A stretch of 64,000 nt of DNA from Bacillus sp. HNG (GCF_003400205.1 NZ_QUQV01000001.1:372001-436000), one strand, 5' to 3'. Counted from the stretch's first letter, positions 17,041 to 26,868 are shown. Notes: generated by a model not told the origin, from the letters alone. Made by a program: numbers and translations.

Positions 17041-17766
17041 TTATAATACACGCTTTCTAACAACATGGAAGGAAAATTTGTCAGCTCTAAAATAATTTTG
17101 TGAAAATAATACAGGCTTATCATTTTCGTCGTAATGCATTTGTTTTAATAACAAAAGGGCTGTTTCCGGATCACAATTTAAAATAGGAGAAATGGTCTCA
17201 TGGTACCCAATCGGTTCAATATGAGTCACAGCATATGTGATTTTTCTTCCTGCTTTTTTCTCTAATAAATCAAAGATAGATTCTTCATGTGAATAGCTAG
17301 AAGGTAAATTTTTACTAAGTATTTTATCAATACAATACACAACAGGCTCGTTGTTTGCCGTACGGACCCGTTCGATCACAGTTATTTCTTCATTTTCTAA
17401 ACAACTAAATCCCTTAATATCGCCGTCAGTTGGTCCCTTCACTGTTTTTGACAAAAAGATGGTACCTGGTGACATTTCAGCTTGAATAATCATATCTGTA
17501 ATACTACTAATCTGCTCAATTCCGGAATTAAAAAGAGGTTTTGCATTAACAAAGGTCCCAACGCCATGCCTTCTAATAATGACATTCTCTTCTTCAAGAA
17601 TTCGTAATGCTTCTCTCAATGTTGCTCTGCTAACACCCAATTGTTTTGCTAGGAGAAATTCGGATGGTAGCTTTTCCTTTTCTTTGTAGACTCCGTTATC
17701 GATATCAAGTCTAATCTGATCTATCACTTGCAAATACAATGGTCGATTATCTAACTTGATAGTCAT
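17041..17766 (-). CDS. ymfC: GntR/HutC-family transcriptional regulator YmfC
   Basis: DNA-binding regulator of 241 residues, the same length as B. subtilis YmfC. The N-terminal winged helix-turn-helix occupies about residues 5-70 ([20 protein letters not shown] region, with R-A-T-L-R-E-A-L as recognition helix), and the C-terminal UTRA effector-binding domain about 85-235. Start ATG 17766 has GGGGGA eight bases upstream. The gene lies directly upstream of nupNOPQ with no clear terminator between, so it may be co-transcribed with and control the nucleoside transporter. A perfect palindrome 28 bases before the start is a candidate self-operator. The effector is unknown. Confidence 0.9.
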   Translation of the reverse strand: MTIKLDNRPLYLQVIDQIRLDIDNGVYKEKEKLPSEFLLAKQLGVSRATLREALRILEEENVIIRRHGVGTFVNAKPLFNSGIEQISSITDMIIQAEMSPGTIFLSKTVKGPTDGDIKGFSCLENEEITVIERVRTANNEPVVYCIDKILSKNLPSSYSHEESIFDLLEKKAGRKITYAVTHIEPIGYHETISPILNCDPETALLLLKQMHYDENDKPVLFSQNYFRADKFSFHVVRKRVL

Positions 17767-17793
17767 CTGCATTTCCCCCAGTTTATGTAAAGT

Positions 17794-17809
17794 CATCAGA
17801 CCTCTGATG
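17794..17809. promoter_or_regulatory. Candidate YmfC operator
   Basis: CATCAGACCTCTGATG is a perfect 7-2-7 inverted repeat 28 bases upstream of the ymfC start. Size and symmetry fit a GntR-family site, which are usually 12-16 bp palindromes. No second copy was seen upstream of nupN. Assignment is by position only. Confidence 0.5.
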
Positions 17810-17883
17810 TTAGACCGATATTAATCCGAGATAACTATATCATTTTTTTTGAAAGAAATAAATAACAATTGCCAAATTTGTCG

Positions 17884-17912
17884 AAAAAAAAAGAAGAGCA
17901 ATTGCCCTTCTT
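17884..17912 (-). terminator. Intrinsic terminator after spoIIIE
   Basis: Minus strand AAGAAGGGCAATTGCTCTTCTT with a GCAATTGC-centred stem followed by eight or more T residues, 22 bases after the spoIIIE stop. Confidence 0.8.
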
Positions 17913-17933
17913 TGTTCAAAATTAACTTTCGAA

Positions 17934-20264
17934 TTAACTTCCAACATCTTCATTTTTGGCTGTAACAAGGACTACTCTTGGTTTACTACCCTCATATGGA
18001 CCTACAACACCTCTAAGTTCCATTGCATCGATCAGTCTAGCAGCTCTCGTATATCCAATTCTAAACCTTCTTTGAAGCATGGATACTGACGCTGTTTGCA
18101 TTTCAATTACAAGTTGTACAGCATCGTCATATAATTCATCATCTACTTCCTCAGTCGTCTCAACTGTGTCTGTCGGAATCATCTCTTCTTGATACTGAGC
18201 CTTTTGTTGAGATATAACAAAATTAACCACCTCTTCTACCTCATCATCTGATAAGAACGCACCTTGTACGCGAACAGGTTTTGAGGCTCCAACAGGTAAA
18301 AATAACATATCTCCTCTTCCTAATAGTTTTTCTGCTCCACCCATATCTAAAATGGTTCTAGAATCGGTTGAGGAAGAAACACTAAAGGCAATACGCGAAG
18401 GTATATTGGCTTTAATAACCCCTGTGATTACGTCAACTGAAGGTCTTTGAGTTGCGATAATTAAGTGTATTCCGGCAGCACGAGCCATTTGCGCTAAACG
18501 TGTGATAGAATCCTCAACATCTGATGAGGCGACCATCATTAAATCAGCTAACTCATCTACGATCACAATAATGTATGGAAGAGTTGGTTGTTTTGCTTCT
18601 TCTTCCAAATTGTGACGTCGGATATATTCATTGTAGCCCTCAATATTTCGCGTATGGGTATGCGCAAATAACTCATATCTACGTTCCATTTCGTTTACGA
18701 CTTTTTTAAGGGCTTGTGATGCCTTTTTGGGATCTGTCACAACTGGTGCTAGTAAATGTGGGATTCCGTTGTACACATTTAATTCAACCATTTTCGGATC
18801 AATCATCATCATCTTCACTTCATGTGGTTTAGCCCTCATAAGTACACTTGTAATAATGCCATTAATACATACACTTTTACCGCTACCTGTAGCACCTGCA
18901 ACTAATAAGTGAGGCATTTTATTAAGTTCAGCAAATTTAGCCTCACCTGAGATATCACGTCCAAGCCCAATTAATAACTTAGAGTCTGAACGCTGTGGTT
19001 CAATATCCTCTAAGACCTCTCGTAGTGATACAACTGCAATTTCGGAATTGGGTACCTCGATTCCAACAGCTGATTTACCAGGGATTGGGGCTTCAATTCG
19101 AATGTCTTTGGCAGCTAATGCTAGTGCTAAGTCATCACTTAAATTAACGATTTTACTTACTTTTACACCAACATCAGGGTATACTTCATATTTTGTCACG
19201 GCCGGGCCGAGGTGAACCTTTGTCACCTTTGCTTTGACACCAAAGCTATGAAAAGTTTTTTCTAGCTTTCTAGCATTTTCATAAATATTTTCATGCTCTG
19301 CACTTTGATTTGTTTGTTTTGGCGGATGAAGAAGTTCAATTGGTGGTAATTCATAATCTACATTCTCCAACTCACCCTCAGTAAAGGTAATTGGCATTTT
19401 TTCATCATGGTCATCTTCATTTATATGATGTTTTTGCTCATGTTTTTCTTGATTAGTCTCGTGTTCTTTTGTATATGCCTTATCTGCAAAATTCGAGATA
19501 ATCGGCTCGATCGGAATCTCGACAGGGTCTTCTTCGACCTGCTCATCTTGTGCAGCATGAACATCTTGTTTTTGTGTCTCTTTTTTCTTCTTTCGTTTTT
19601 CTCTTTTTGGCTGATTTTTTCGTTGCTGTGACCAATTTTTAATATCATCGACGAATGCAATCCATTGATTCTTAAAAAATGTAAAAACAGGACCAAACAT
19701 TTTCGCAATGGTATCGTGGAGCGATTTACCGGTAACAAGCACACCACCAATCACAATTAAAAAGACGGAAATAATCTTCGTACCCGCTTCATCAAATAGA
19801 AAATACGAAGCAGCAAATAGGATGGAACCAATCATACCTCCGCCTAAATCAGTAGTGCTTGTATTGCCATTTACCACTGCCCAAAACATACTCCATGTAT
19901 TTTTAATAACGCTTGGGTCAGTGAATTTACCCTCATTTGTTTGCAAATTAAATAATGGAATATGACTTAATAGGAGCAATGCGCAAATGATTAAATAGAC
20001 TCCAATCAATTGCCTAGTAATCATTCTTGGCCATGTGCGGTTCCAAATGATATAAAGTGAAACGAGCAAAAGTCCAATTAATCCAAGAATGTCCCAATTG
20101 CCAAGGAAAAATCGAAATAAATAGACTAACGCCGTCCCTACTGTTCCAAGTCTAGCTAATCCAATACATGCTAGAGCTAGCAATAATAAGCCTAGCAATT
20201 CATATTTAAGTGTTTTTTTCCACTCATCTTTTCGCTTCGACTGTCTTCGTTTTCGTTTTGCCAT
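17934..20264 (-). CDS. spoIIIE: DNA translocase SpoIIIE (FtsK family)
   Basis: SpoIIIE pumps the chromosome into the forespore and rescues DNA trapped by the division septum. The 776-residue product has four or five membrane spans (about 22-53, 57-76, 84-102, 141-157, 162-178), a long charged linker (about 200-330), the alpha/beta motor with Walker A GATGSGKS at 457-464 and Walker B '[14 protein letters not shown]', and a C-terminal gamma winged-helix domain (about 705-770) that reads oriented SRS sequences. B. subtilis SpoIIIE has 787 residues. Position between ylzJ and ymfC is as in B. subtilis. It has its own terminator. Confidence 0.96.
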   Translation of the reverse strand: MAKRKRRQSKRKDEWKKTLKYELLGLLLLALACIGLARLGTVGTALVYLFRFFLGNWDILGLIGLLLVSLYIIWNRTWPRMITRQLIGVYLIICALLLLSHIPLFNLQTNEGKFTDPSVIKNTWSMFWAVVNGNTSTTDLGGGMIGSILFAASYFLFDEAGTKIISVFLIVIGGVLVTGKSLHDTIAKMFGPVFTFFKNQWIAFVDDIKNWSQQRKNQPKREKRKKKKETQKQDVHAAQDEQVEEDPVEIPIEPIISNFADKAYTKEHETNQEKHEQKHHINEDDHDEKMPITFTEGELENVDYELPPIELLHPPKQTNQSAEHENIYENARKLEKTFHSFGVKAKVTKVHLGPAVTKYEVYPDVGVKVSKIVNLSDDLALALAAKDIRIEAPIPGKSAVGIEVPNSEIAVVSLREVLEDIEPQRSDSKLLIGLGRDISGEAKFAELNKMPHLLVAGATGSGKSVCINGIITSVLMRAKPHEVKMMMIDPKMVELNVYNGIPHLLAPVVTDPKKASQALKKVVNEMERRYELFAHTHTRNIEGYNEYIRRHNLEEEAKQPTLPYIIVIVDELADLMMVASSDVEDSITRLAQMARAAGIHLIIATQRPSVDVITGVIKANIPSRIAFSVSSSTDSRTILDMGGAEKLLGRGDMLFLPVGASKPVRVQGAFLSDDEVEEVVNFVISQQKAQYQEEMIPTDTVETTEEVDDELYDDAVQLVIEMQTASVSMLQRRFRIGYTRAARLIDAMELRGVVGPYEGSKPRVVLVTAKNEDVGS

Positions 20265-20289
20265 ACTACACCTACTCTACCTATCAATA

Positions 20290-20316
20290 AAGGAAAGCAG
20301 CCAAATTATGGCTGCC
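20290..20316 (-). terminator. Probable terminator upstream of spoIIIE
   Basis: Minus strand GGCAGCCA, five-base loop, TGGCTGC followed by TTTCCTTTATT. The stem is good but the T run is interrupted, so some read-through from tepA-ylzJ into spoIIIE is likely. Confidence 0.5.
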
Positions 20317-20350
20317 TATGTAATGAAAATCTACTTAAATTATAGCACAA

Positions 20351-20542
20351 TCAAATGCGCCTTGGCGTATTTGCGCCCAAATTTTTTAGGCCCACACGAG
20401 GTGGGTCACAAAGACGTTGCCACAGGATGTGGCGTTCTTAGTCTTTGATCTTAAGCTCGAAAAGTTTCCTTTGAAAATCGCATGTCTCCGCCGGAGGCTT
20501 TAACTTTATTCAGTGGTGGTTAACCTCCAGTGAATAAAGTTA
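20351..20542 (+). repeat. Repeat family A, copy 3 (complete)
   Basis: The most complete copy. In order: CAAATGCGCC-tt-GGCGTATTTG hairpin; CCCAC-acgag-GTGGG; CAAAGAC enclosing GCCACA-gga-TGTGGC and closed by GTCTTTG; CTCCG-c-CGGAG; and a terminal stem TTAACTTTATTCA (20501-20513) paired with TGAATAAAGTTA (20531-20542) whose loop adds TGG/CCA and GG/CC pairs. It ends 12 bases before the ylzJ stop, between ylzJ and spoIIIE. No reading frame with a Shine-Dalgarno is present in it. Confidence 0.88.
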
Positions 20543-20554
20543 TACCATTCTGTC

Positions 20555-20764
20555 TCAAAGTCTTATTTTCTGCCCTGGTGAATATCTTACATCCAGATAA
20601 TGCTGAGGATCTGTGCTCATTACTCTCTCAATCGTGTATTCGCCGTTTTGAGCTTGACTTACAGCTAAAGAAACACCATGTAGATCGACATACTTTAATT
20701 GATTATCTTCTATATCAGTTTGTGGATAAATTAATTCCTGTGGCATCATCGTATATAAAATCAT
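20555..20764 (-). CDS. ylzJ: YlzJ-like family protein
   Basis: Small protein of 69 residues matching the YlzJ family found downstream of tepA in bacilli; function unknown. It is hydrophilic, beta-rich in appearance, with the conserved opening '[14 protein letters not shown]' and closing '[13 protein letters not shown]'. Its ATG overlaps the tepA stop (ATGA), so its translation depends on tepA, which suggests related roles. A family A repeat follows the stop. Confidence 0.88.
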   Translation of the reverse strand: MILYTMMPQELIYPQTDIEDNQLKYVDLHGVSLAVSQAQNGEYTIERVMSTDPQHYLDVRYSPGQKIRL

Positions 20765-21516
20765 TGGATCATCTGCCCACTTTCGTCAGAAAGATTTCGC
20801 TCTTCAATTAACTCATTTAATTTCTTCAATGCCTGACCAATTCCACCAATCCCATCAATGAGCCCATATTCAACTGCATCCGAACCAATTACATTTGTCC
20901 CAATATCTCTTGTTAAATTGCCTTTTGAAAACATCAATTCCTTGAATTTCTCTTCTTTAATGTTTGAATGACTAATTACAAAATTGACAACACGCTCTTG
21001 CATTTTATCAAGATATTCAAACGTCTGTGGCACTCCTATAACGAGACCTGTCAGTCTAACCGGATGAATCGTCATTGTCGCCGTTTCCGCAACGTAGGAA
21101 TAATCGCAAGCCACAGCAATTGGCACACCAATTGAATGCCCTCCTCCTAAAACGAGAGAAACAGTCGGCTTAGAGAGTGAGGCTAGCATTTCAGAAATGG
21201 CAAGTCCTGCTTCTACATCTCCTCCAACAGTATTTAAAATAACAAGTAAACCTTCGATTTTAGGATTTTGTTCAATGGCAACAATTTGAGGGATAACATG
21301 TTCATATTTTGTTGTCTTATTTTGCGGTGGCAGTTGAATATGACCCTCGATTTGACCGACAATTGTAAGGCAGTGGATTTTGCTGTCATTTGACAATTGA
21401 GGGACATTTGTTTGTCCTAATTGCTGTATCTTATCTACTAATGATGACCCCTTCGATTCATTTTTATCTTGATCCCCTTGTGGTTGTTCTTCATTTATGA
21501 ATTGATTATTATTCAT
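20761..21516 (-). CDS. tepA: Translocation-enhancing protein TepA (ClpP-fold)
   Basis: ClpP/crotonase-fold serine protease homologue of 251 residues. After a disordered N-terminal stretch (1-45), the ClpP-like core shows '[10 protein letters not shown]' at 95-104, the nucleophile S128 in GGGHSIG and H151 in 'TATMTIHP', so the catalytic serine and histidine are kept. B. subtilis TepA (YmfB) was reported to aid pre-protein translocation, perhaps by digesting signal peptides. In B. subtilis the RNase J2 gene lies between dapA and tepA; here only 116 bases and a terminator separate them. Confidence 0.92.
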   Translation of the reverse strand: MNNNQFINEEQPQGDQDKNESKGSSLVDKIQQLGQTNVPQLSNDSKIHCLTIVGQIEGHIQLPPQNKTTKYEHVIPQIVAIEQNPKIEGLLVILNTVGGDVEAGLAISEMLASLSKPTVSLVLGGGHSIGVPIAVACDYSYVAETATMTIHPVRLTGLVIGVPQTFEYLDKMQERVVNFVISHSNIKEEKFKELMFSKGNLTRDIGTNVIGSDAVEYGLIDGIGGIGQALKKLNELIEERNLSDESGQMIQ

Positions 21517-21590
21517 TGTAATCTCCTTTCAACCCATTTACCATTTAGTATAAACACATGACCCTATTTCATTCTGTAAATGGTTGAAAG

Positions 21591-21627
21591 AAAAAAAGTC
21601 AATCCAAATGATGATTGACTTTTTTCT
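21591..21627 (-). terminator. Intrinsic terminator after dapA
   Basis: Minus strand AAAAGTCAATC, eight-base loop, GATTGACTTTTTTT, five bases after the dapA stop. It closes the spoVF-asd-dapG-dapA unit and isolates tepA. Confidence 0.88.
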
Positions 21628-21632
21628 ATTTC

Positions 21633-22505
21633 TTATGAGTCTTGAAGTAAATTTGATAATTGAATACGTTCTTGCTCATTTAAAGGAACAAGGGGCAAAC
21701 GAACCGATCCAACATCTAATCCTTTTATCTGAAGAGCTGTTTTTACAGGCACTGGATTTGGAGCTGTAAATAGTCCCTTCATGATTGGTAATAGCTTTTG
21801 ATGGTAGTTAGCAGCTTCCGTTATATTACCAGTTAAAAATGCATTAACCATTTGTTGCATCTCATTGCCAATGACATGGGCAGCAACTGACACGACACCT
21901 TTTGCACCGATTGAAAGAGCTGGTAAAGTAATACCATCATCTCCACTATATACAGCAAAATCATCATCGGTATTTGCTATTATTTCAGTCATTGCCTCTA
22001 AGCTTCCGTTCGCTTCTTTTACCGCAACGATATTTGGAATCTTAGATAATTTAATAATCGTTTCAACTGACATATTAATAACCGATCTACCGGGGATATT
22101 GTATACCATAACAGGTAGATTTGTACTTTCAGCAATCGTTTTAAAGTGCTGATAAAGACCTTCCTGATTTGGCTTGTTATAATACGGTACGACTAGCATA
22201 ATAGCGTCAACACCGGCTTCTTGTGCTTTTTTACTTAATTCCATTGATGCATACGTATTATTACTGCCTGTGCCAGCAATGACCGGAACCCGACCGTCAA
22301 CTATTTTTACAACATGACGGAAAAGCGCCACTTTTTCCTCAGAAGATAATGTGGGAGATTCACCTGTTGTACCTGCTACAACTAGTGATTCTGTACCATT
22401 ATTTAATAAATAATTAATTAACTGAGTTGTTTTTCCAAAATCGATGTTACCTTTATTATCAAATGGTGTCACCATCGCCGTTGAGATTCTTCCAAAATCA
22501 ATCAT
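21633..22505 (-). CDS. dapA: 4-hydroxy-tetrahydrodipicolinate synthase
   Basis: DapA condenses pyruvate with aspartate semialdehyde, the branch-point step to diaminopimelate, lysine and spore dipicolinic acid. The 290-residue TIM-barrel enzyme keeps the Schiff-base lysine K163 (AVKEANG), Y135 (VYNIPGR), the T45-T46 pair (GTTGES) and R140. Start ATG 22505 gives exactly the B. subtilis length; the frame extends 21 codons upstream without a Shine-Dalgarno. It is the last gene after asd and dapG, supplying the substrate for SpoVFAB. Confidence 0.96.
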   Translation of the reverse strand: MIDFGRISTAMVTPFDNKGNIDFGKTTQLINYLLNNGTESLVVAGTTGESPTLSSEEKVALFRHVVKIVDGRVPVIAGTGSNNTYASMELSKKAQEAGVDAIMLVVPYYNKPNQEGLYQHFKTIAESTNLPVMVYNIPGRSVINMSVETIIKLSKIPNIVAVKEANGSLEAMTEIIANTDDDFAVYSGDDGITLPALSIGAKGVVSVAAHVIGNEMQQMVNAFLTGNITEAANYHQKLLPIMKGLFTAPNPVPVKTALQIKGLDVGSVRLPLVPLNEQERIQLSNLLQDS

Positions 22506-22595
22506 GCTTTTACACCTACTCCCATCAATTATGCCTAGTGTATCAAATAAACAGTTAGGCTTGATCAAAAATTAAAAAACATATCTCTATTGAAT

Positions 22596-22629
22596 AAGAA
22601 AGGGACACCTCACAACTGCAAGGCTCCCT
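22596..22629 (-). terminator. Possible weak terminator between dapG and dapA
   Basis: Minus strand GGGAGCCT, ten-base loop, AGGTGTCCCTTTCTT forms an imperfect stem with a short T run 12 bases after dapG. It may act as an attenuator or an mRNA processing site. Confidence 0.4.
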
Positions 22630-22640
22630 ACCTCTTCAAT

Positions 22641-23882
22641 TTAATAGTCTACCACTTCTGCTCCAACAGGTCCATCGGATAAATGGAATGCCTTGTGTAA
22701 AGCATTAATCGCTTCCTTCATTTCAGTTTCTTTTACAAGAACCCAAATTGTGGACAGGCTATCTGCAGACTGTAGAATCTGGATTCCTTTTTCTGAAAGA
22801 GCCGTTACAATACGGGCAGTTACTCCAGGAACACCGCTCATACCCGCTCCGACTGTTGCTACCTTCGCACATTTCTCAGTCACTTGGGGCTCATATCCCA
22901 TTTCCTTTAGTTTATTAACAGCACGGGCTGTCATTGCGCCTGCAACAGTATAAACAACTCCATTAGGCGTAATATTAAAGAAATCTACGCTAATCTTTTC
23001 ATTTGCCATAGCCTTAAACACTTCTGTTTGAAGATTGTATTGGCCTTTTTTGGCTTGAACCTTTAATTGCGTAACATTTGTTACATGAGCAATACCCGTG
23101 ATCAGTCTTTCTTTGACTTCAACGCCTTTGCGCTTTTCTATTGTTGTTACAAGTGTACCTGGTGCATCACTGTATGTTGAACGCACCCTTATTGGTACCT
23201 TTGCTTCCATCGCAATTTCAACAGCACGAGGGTGAATGACTTTCGCACCCTGGTATGCCATATTAACAATTTCGTTGTATGTGACGACAGATAAAGGCTT
23301 TGCATCCCCAACGATACGTGGATCAGCGGTCATGACACCTTCTACATCAGTAAAAATATCAATCCATTCTGCTTGTAGTGCAACACCAAGAGCCGCTGCA
23401 GAAGTATCACTTCCACCTCTACCTAAAGTCGTAATATCACCTAATTTAGAGATGCCTTGAAAGCCTGTGACTACAACCACGTCATGGTCTTCAAGCGTTT
23501 GAAGTAATCTATCACACTTCATTTCAGTAATGCGCGCATTTGTATGATCACTATTTGTACGGAAGCCCGCCTGGCCACCGTTTAAGGCAGCTGCAGAGAT
23601 TCCGGATTGATTTAACATATTTGTAAAAACAACACTTGAAATAATTTCACCACAGGATACTAACATATCCATTTCCCTACTGCTTATCCTGGAGTTTTGA
23701 TCCCCTACTAAGCTTAACAGTGTATCTGTAGCATATGGATCACCCATGCGTCCCATAGCAGATACAACAACTACTACTTTATATCCATCTGAAACAGCAC
23801 TTGCAATATGATTTTTTGCTCTTTCACGAGATTCCTCATCTCGAACTGAGGTTCCGCCAAATTTTTGTACAACGATATTCAT
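22641..23882 (-). CDS. dapG: Aspartokinase I (DapG)
   Basis: Aspartate kinase of 413 residues, which phosphorylates aspartate in the first step of lysine/diaminopimelate synthesis. The kinase domain opens with KFGGTSV at 7-13 and includes 'GRGGSDTSAAALG'; two C-terminal ACT domains (about 270-410) provide feedback control. In B. subtilis the isozyme in the spoVF operon is DapG, inhibited by diaminopimelate, and the same neighbours are present here. No internal start for a separate beta subunit is obvious, in line with DapG rather than LysC. Confidence 0.94.
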   Translation of the reverse strand: MNIVVQKFGGTSVRDEESRERAKNHIASAVSDGYKVVVVVSAMGRMGDPYATDTLLSLVGDQNSRISSREMDMLVSCGEIISSVVFTNMLNQSGISAAALNGGQAGFRTNSDHTNARITEMKCDRLLQTLEDHDVVVVTGFQGISKLGDITTLGRGGSDTSAAALGVALQAEWIDIFTDVEGVMTADPRIVGDAKPLSVVTYNEIVNMAYQGAKVIHPRAVEIAMEAKVPIRVRSTYSDAPGTLVTTIEKRKGVEVKERLITGIAHVTNVTQLKVQAKKGQYNLQTEVFKAMANEKISVDFFNITPNGVVYTVAGAMTARAVNKLKEMGYEPQVTEKCAKVATVGAGMSGVPGVTARIVTALSEKGIQILQSADSLSTIWVLVKETEMKEAINALHKAFHLSDGPVGAEVVDY

Positions 23883-23910
23883 GAAACCACCTCATGTTTG
23901 GTTGAACGGA

Positions 23911-24963
23911 TTATTTTGCAACTAAACCTAGCTTTAACAGACTGCCCGCAATTTGAACTGAGTTCCATGCAGCACCTTTTAATAGGTTGTCAGATACTAC
24001 CCACATGTGGAATCCATTATCTTGGTCTAGGTCTTTTCTAATTCTTCCTACGAATACATCTTTTTTACCAACTGCATGAATTGGCATCGGGTATACTTGC
24101 TCAGCAGGATTATCCTCTAATACAACACCCGGTGAAGATGCTAATAAATCTTTTACATCCTGTGCAGAAACCCCATTTTGAGCTGTTTCAAAATAAACAG
24201 ATTCAGAATGTCCAGTTTCAACCGGTAAACGAACGCAAGTTGCTGCTACAGGTAGTTCTGGTAAATGCATGATCTTCTTCGTTTCGTTAATCATTTTCAT
24301 TTCTTCAAAAGTAAAGCCATTCTCTTCAAATTTATCAATTTGTGGAATTGCATTAAAGGCGATTTGATAATGTTTTTTGTCCCCTTTTACAGGTAATATC
24401 TGTGGAGTAAATTCATTTCCTTCAATGATATCCTTTGTCTGCTCTTTCATTTCTGAGATGGCAGCTACACCAGAACCTGAAACTGCTTGATAAGTTGAAA
24501 CAATAACCTTTGATAAACCATAGGTTTTACGAATTGGCTCTAAGGCTACAACCATTTGAATGGTTGAACAGTTTGGATTTGCAATAATACCATTATGATT
24601 AAGGAGGTCATTTTCGTTAACCTCTGGAACAACAAGGGGCACATTTTCATCCATTCTAAATGCACTTGTGTTATCTACAACAATTGCACCACGTTTAACA
24701 GCTTCAGGAGCTAGCTCTTTCGAAACGCCACCACCTGCACTAAATAATGCAATATCAACACCTTCAAATTTTTCTGGTGTTGCAACCTCCACTGTTACTT
24801 CTTTACCCTTATACGTAATCTTTTTACCAGCAGAACGCTCTGATGATAATAAAGTTAGTTTTGTTAATGGAAAATTCGTTTCTTCAAGTGTTTTGATCAT
24901 TTGCATTCCTACTGCACCTGTAGCACCTACAACTGCAACATGTAATTCCTTTTCTACTGTCAT
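23911..24963 (-). CDS. asd: Aspartate-semialdehyde dehydrogenase
   Basis: Asd reduces aspartyl phosphate to aspartate semialdehyde with NADPH. The 350-residue protein has the nucleotide loop GATGAVG at 13-19, the active-site C132 in 'ANPNCST' and the substrate-binding region '[13 protein letters not shown]', whose histidine is the general base. It lies between spoVFB and dapG, so kinase, dehydrogenase and DapA are made together with dipicolinate synthase in the mother cell as well as in growth. Confidence 0.96.
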   Translation of the reverse strand: MTVEKELHVAVVGATGAVGMQMIKTLEETNFPLTKLTLLSSERSAGKKITYKGKEVTVEVATPEKFEGVDIALFSAGGGVSKELAPEAVKRGAIVVDNTSAFRMDENVPLVVPEVNENDLLNHNGIIANPNCSTIQMVVALEPIRKTYGLSKVIVSTYQAVSGSGVAAISEMKEQTKDIIEGNEFTPQILPVKGDKKHYQIAFNAIPQIDKFEENGFTFEEMKMINETKKIMHLPELPVAATCVRLPVETGHSESVYFETAQNGVSAQDVKDLLASSPGVVLEDNPAEQVYPMPIHAVGKKDVFVGRIRKDLDQDNGFHMWVVSDNLLKGAAWNSVQIAGSLLKLGLVAK

Positions 24964-25089
24964 TTGATATTCCCCTTCCTAGAATTACTAGAACGTCTAA
25001 TTTACGTTTAATGATTTATATTTTACCACATACAAGTACTAAAGGAGAGAAGAATTTTCATTCTTTCCCCTTTATTATGAATAATTTTA

Positions 25090-25695
25090 TTATTTTTCAT
25101 CGTCACGGTATCGTTCAACAAGTACCGGCTGTAACTGTTTTCCTTCAATTGCTGCTGCAACTGTATCCCTAAGCATACTCATACGAGCTACCATCGAATT
25201 AGGTTTCTTTGTCGGATCATCCTGCCCATATGGAATAAAATAAATATTTTTTGTGGCCATTAGTCTCATAAGATTGATACCATTTAAACCCAAAGCATCA
25301 TTCGTTGAAATTCCTAAAACAACGGGACGTTGATTACGTAATGTTGCCTTCGCAGCCATCAAGACAGGAGAATCTGTTAAAGCATTGGCGAATTTACTCA
25401 TTGAATTCCCTGTAAGCGGTGCAATGACCATGCAATCTAATGGCATTTTAGGACCTAATGGTTCTGCTTTTACTATTGAATCAATAACTTGATTACCTGT
25501 CGCTTTTTCAATTCTTTCAATCCACTCTGCGCCTTCTCCAAACCGGGTAGTTGTCGATTGAACAGTCCATGATACGACAGGAATTACATCAGCACCCTCA
25601 TCGACAAGTCTAATAATTTCAGGCATTACAGCATCATACGTACAATGGGATCCCGTAACTCCAAATCCGATTCTTTTACCTTTTAATGAAGTCAT
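25090..25695 (-). CDS. spoVFB: Dipicolinate synthase subunit B
   Basis: SpoVFB (DpaB) is the flavoprotein-like subunit of dipicolinate synthase, which makes the spore's calcium-chelating pyridine acid in the mother cell. The 201-residue product opens with 'GKRIGFGVTGSHCTYDAV', the phosphopantothenoylcysteine decarboxylase-like flavin fold, and has the family's 'PLTGNSMSKFANALTDSPV' stretch (key residues TGNSMSK). Start ATG 25695 follows the spoVFA stop by one base, with GAGAGGAG as ribosome-binding site within spoVFA. Its presence marks an endospore former. Confidence 0.95.
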   Translation of the reverse strand: MTSLKGKRIGFGVTGSHCTYDAVMPEIIRLVDEGADVIPVVSWTVQSTTTRFGEGAEWIERIEKATGNQVIDSIVKAEPLGPKMPLDCMVIAPLTGNSMSKFANALTDSPVLMAAKATLRNQRPVVLGISTNDALGLNGINLMRLMATKNIYFIPYGQDDPTKKPNSMVARMSMLRDTVAAAIEGKQLQPVLVERYRDDEK

Positions 25696-25696
25696 A

Positions 25697-26596
25697 TTAT
25701 TCGTTCTCCTCTCTTTGTTGTAATAACTCAAGAAGTAGTTGAGATAACACATTCGCAACAATTTGCCCAGCAGTCTTTGGAGCGACAATACCTGGTAATC
25801 CTGGTGCTAATAATGCTTTAATTCCTCTCTTTTCTGCATATCTAAAATCAGTTCCCCCAGGTTTTGATGCTAAATCAACAATCAACGTGTGGGCTGGCAT
25901 TTTTGAAATAACACTTGCGGTTACAATTAATTTTGGAACGGTATTAATACAAACATCGATATCCTTAACCTCTTCAGCTAGGTTAGAGAGATGAAAAGGT
26001 GTTAATCCCATTTCTGTAATTCTTGCAATATGCTCTGTTTTTCTGGCACCTACTTTTACATGTGCTCCTAATGCAGCAAAACTTCTTGCCACACTCATTC
26101 CTACCCTTCCTAGTCCAAGTACCGCAACGTTCGAATTATGAATCGTAATATCCGTATGTTGGATTACCATCATAATAGTACCTTCAACAGTAGGAATCGA
26201 ATTATAGATTGCAACATCATCTCTTTCGAATAAACGTACTAATTTTCGATTAGTTGCATTCGTAATACCATCTAAATATGAGTTGCTTATCCCCGAAAAA
26301 ACAACACAGTGTTCAGGTGTTTGTGATAGGATTTCTTCTGTTAAGACGACCGTTTCATTTGAAAAAATCGTTTCAACCTCACCTTCACTGTTTGTGCCAG
26401 ATACTGGCAAAATAATCGCATCTATATCTGTAAAGTCGATTTCGTCTAATCGTTCCTTTGAAGCTCCTGTAAATCCATGATCTAATTGATCAAATCCAAT
26501 TAAAGATAGCCTTGCATCTAATTCAATTAGTTTACGAATTATTTCTAACTGTCGTGCATCTCCACCAATGATTGCTACATGCATATCGGTTAACAT
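25697..26596 (-). CDS. spoVFA: Dipicolinate synthase subunit A
   Basis: SpoVFA (DpaA) oxidises the DapA product to dipicolinate with NAD(P). The 299-residue protein has an N-terminal domain ending near 145 and a Rossmann domain with 'VAVLGLGRVGMSVARSFAALG' (GLGRVG is the nucleotide loop). Start ATG 26596 has AAGGTGAT seven bases upstream and gives a length close to the 297 residues of B. subtilis; an earlier GTG is part of that Shine-Dalgarno. First gene of the spoVFA-spoVFB-asd-dapG-dapA unit; a candidate mother-cell promoter lies about 160 bases upstream. Confidence 0.95.
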   Translation of the reverse strand: MLTDMHVAIIGGDARQLEIIRKLIELDARLSLIGFDQLDHGFTGASKERLDEIDFTDIDAIILPVSGTNSEGEVETIFSNETVVLTEEILSQTPEHCVVFSGISNSYLDGITNATNRKLVRLFERDDVAIYNSIPTVEGTIMMVIQHTDITIHNSNVAVLGLGRVGMSVARSFAALGAHVKVGARKTEHIARITEMGLTPFHLSNLAEEVKDIDVCINTVPKLIVTASVISKMPAHTLIVDLASKPGGTDFRYAEKRGIKALLAPGLPGIVAPKTAGQIVANVLSQLLLELLQQREENE

Positions 26597-26753
26597 ACGC
26601 TTTATCACCTTCTTTTACCTAAAATGAAATCGAATGAAAGTGAGAATTGTTTAATGGCTCACATTAAGATACTTCGACTTCTGCTTTCTCTAATTTTTGA
26701 AAGATACCCCTCAAAGGCTTTTGATAAAATCACCATAACTTTATCTACTCCAC

Positions 26754-26783
26754 CATACTATGAGGCATTGTTAAAATAGGTGA
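26754..26783 (-). promoter_or_regulatory. Candidate sigma-K promoter of the spoVF operon
   Basis: Minus strand CATAGTATG (26754-26762) resembles the sigma-K -10 CATANNNTA, and ACC sits about 17 bases upstream, matching the minimal sigma-K -35. The B. subtilis spoVF operon is transcribed by sigma-K in the mother cell. One of the -10 positions deviates, so the call is tentative. Confidence 0.35.
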
Positions 26784-26831
26784 ATGAACAAGATAAAATT
26801 TGCTCAGAATAACATTTTTTTCGAAGAATAG

Positions 26832-26859
26832 AAAAAACCCACGGAATACCGTGGGTTTA
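26832..26859 (-). terminator. Intrinsic terminator after ymxH
   Basis: Minus strand AACCCACGG, three-base loop, CCGTGGGTTTTTT, nine bases after the ymxH stop; separates mlpA-ymxH from spoVF. Confidence 0.92.
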
Positions 26860-26868
26860 ACTTATTCT

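Noticed and set aside
20530-20811. Plus-strand frame of 93 codons starting GTG in the end of repeat family A
   Set aside because: It runs antisense through ylzJ and into tepA, lacks a ribosome-binding site and has no protein-like pattern.
23883-25089. Possible lysine riboswitch (L box) upstream of asd or dapG
   Set aside because: The gaps are 28 and 126 bases and lack the long aptamer; in B. subtilis the lysine riboswitch controls lysC, not this operon.
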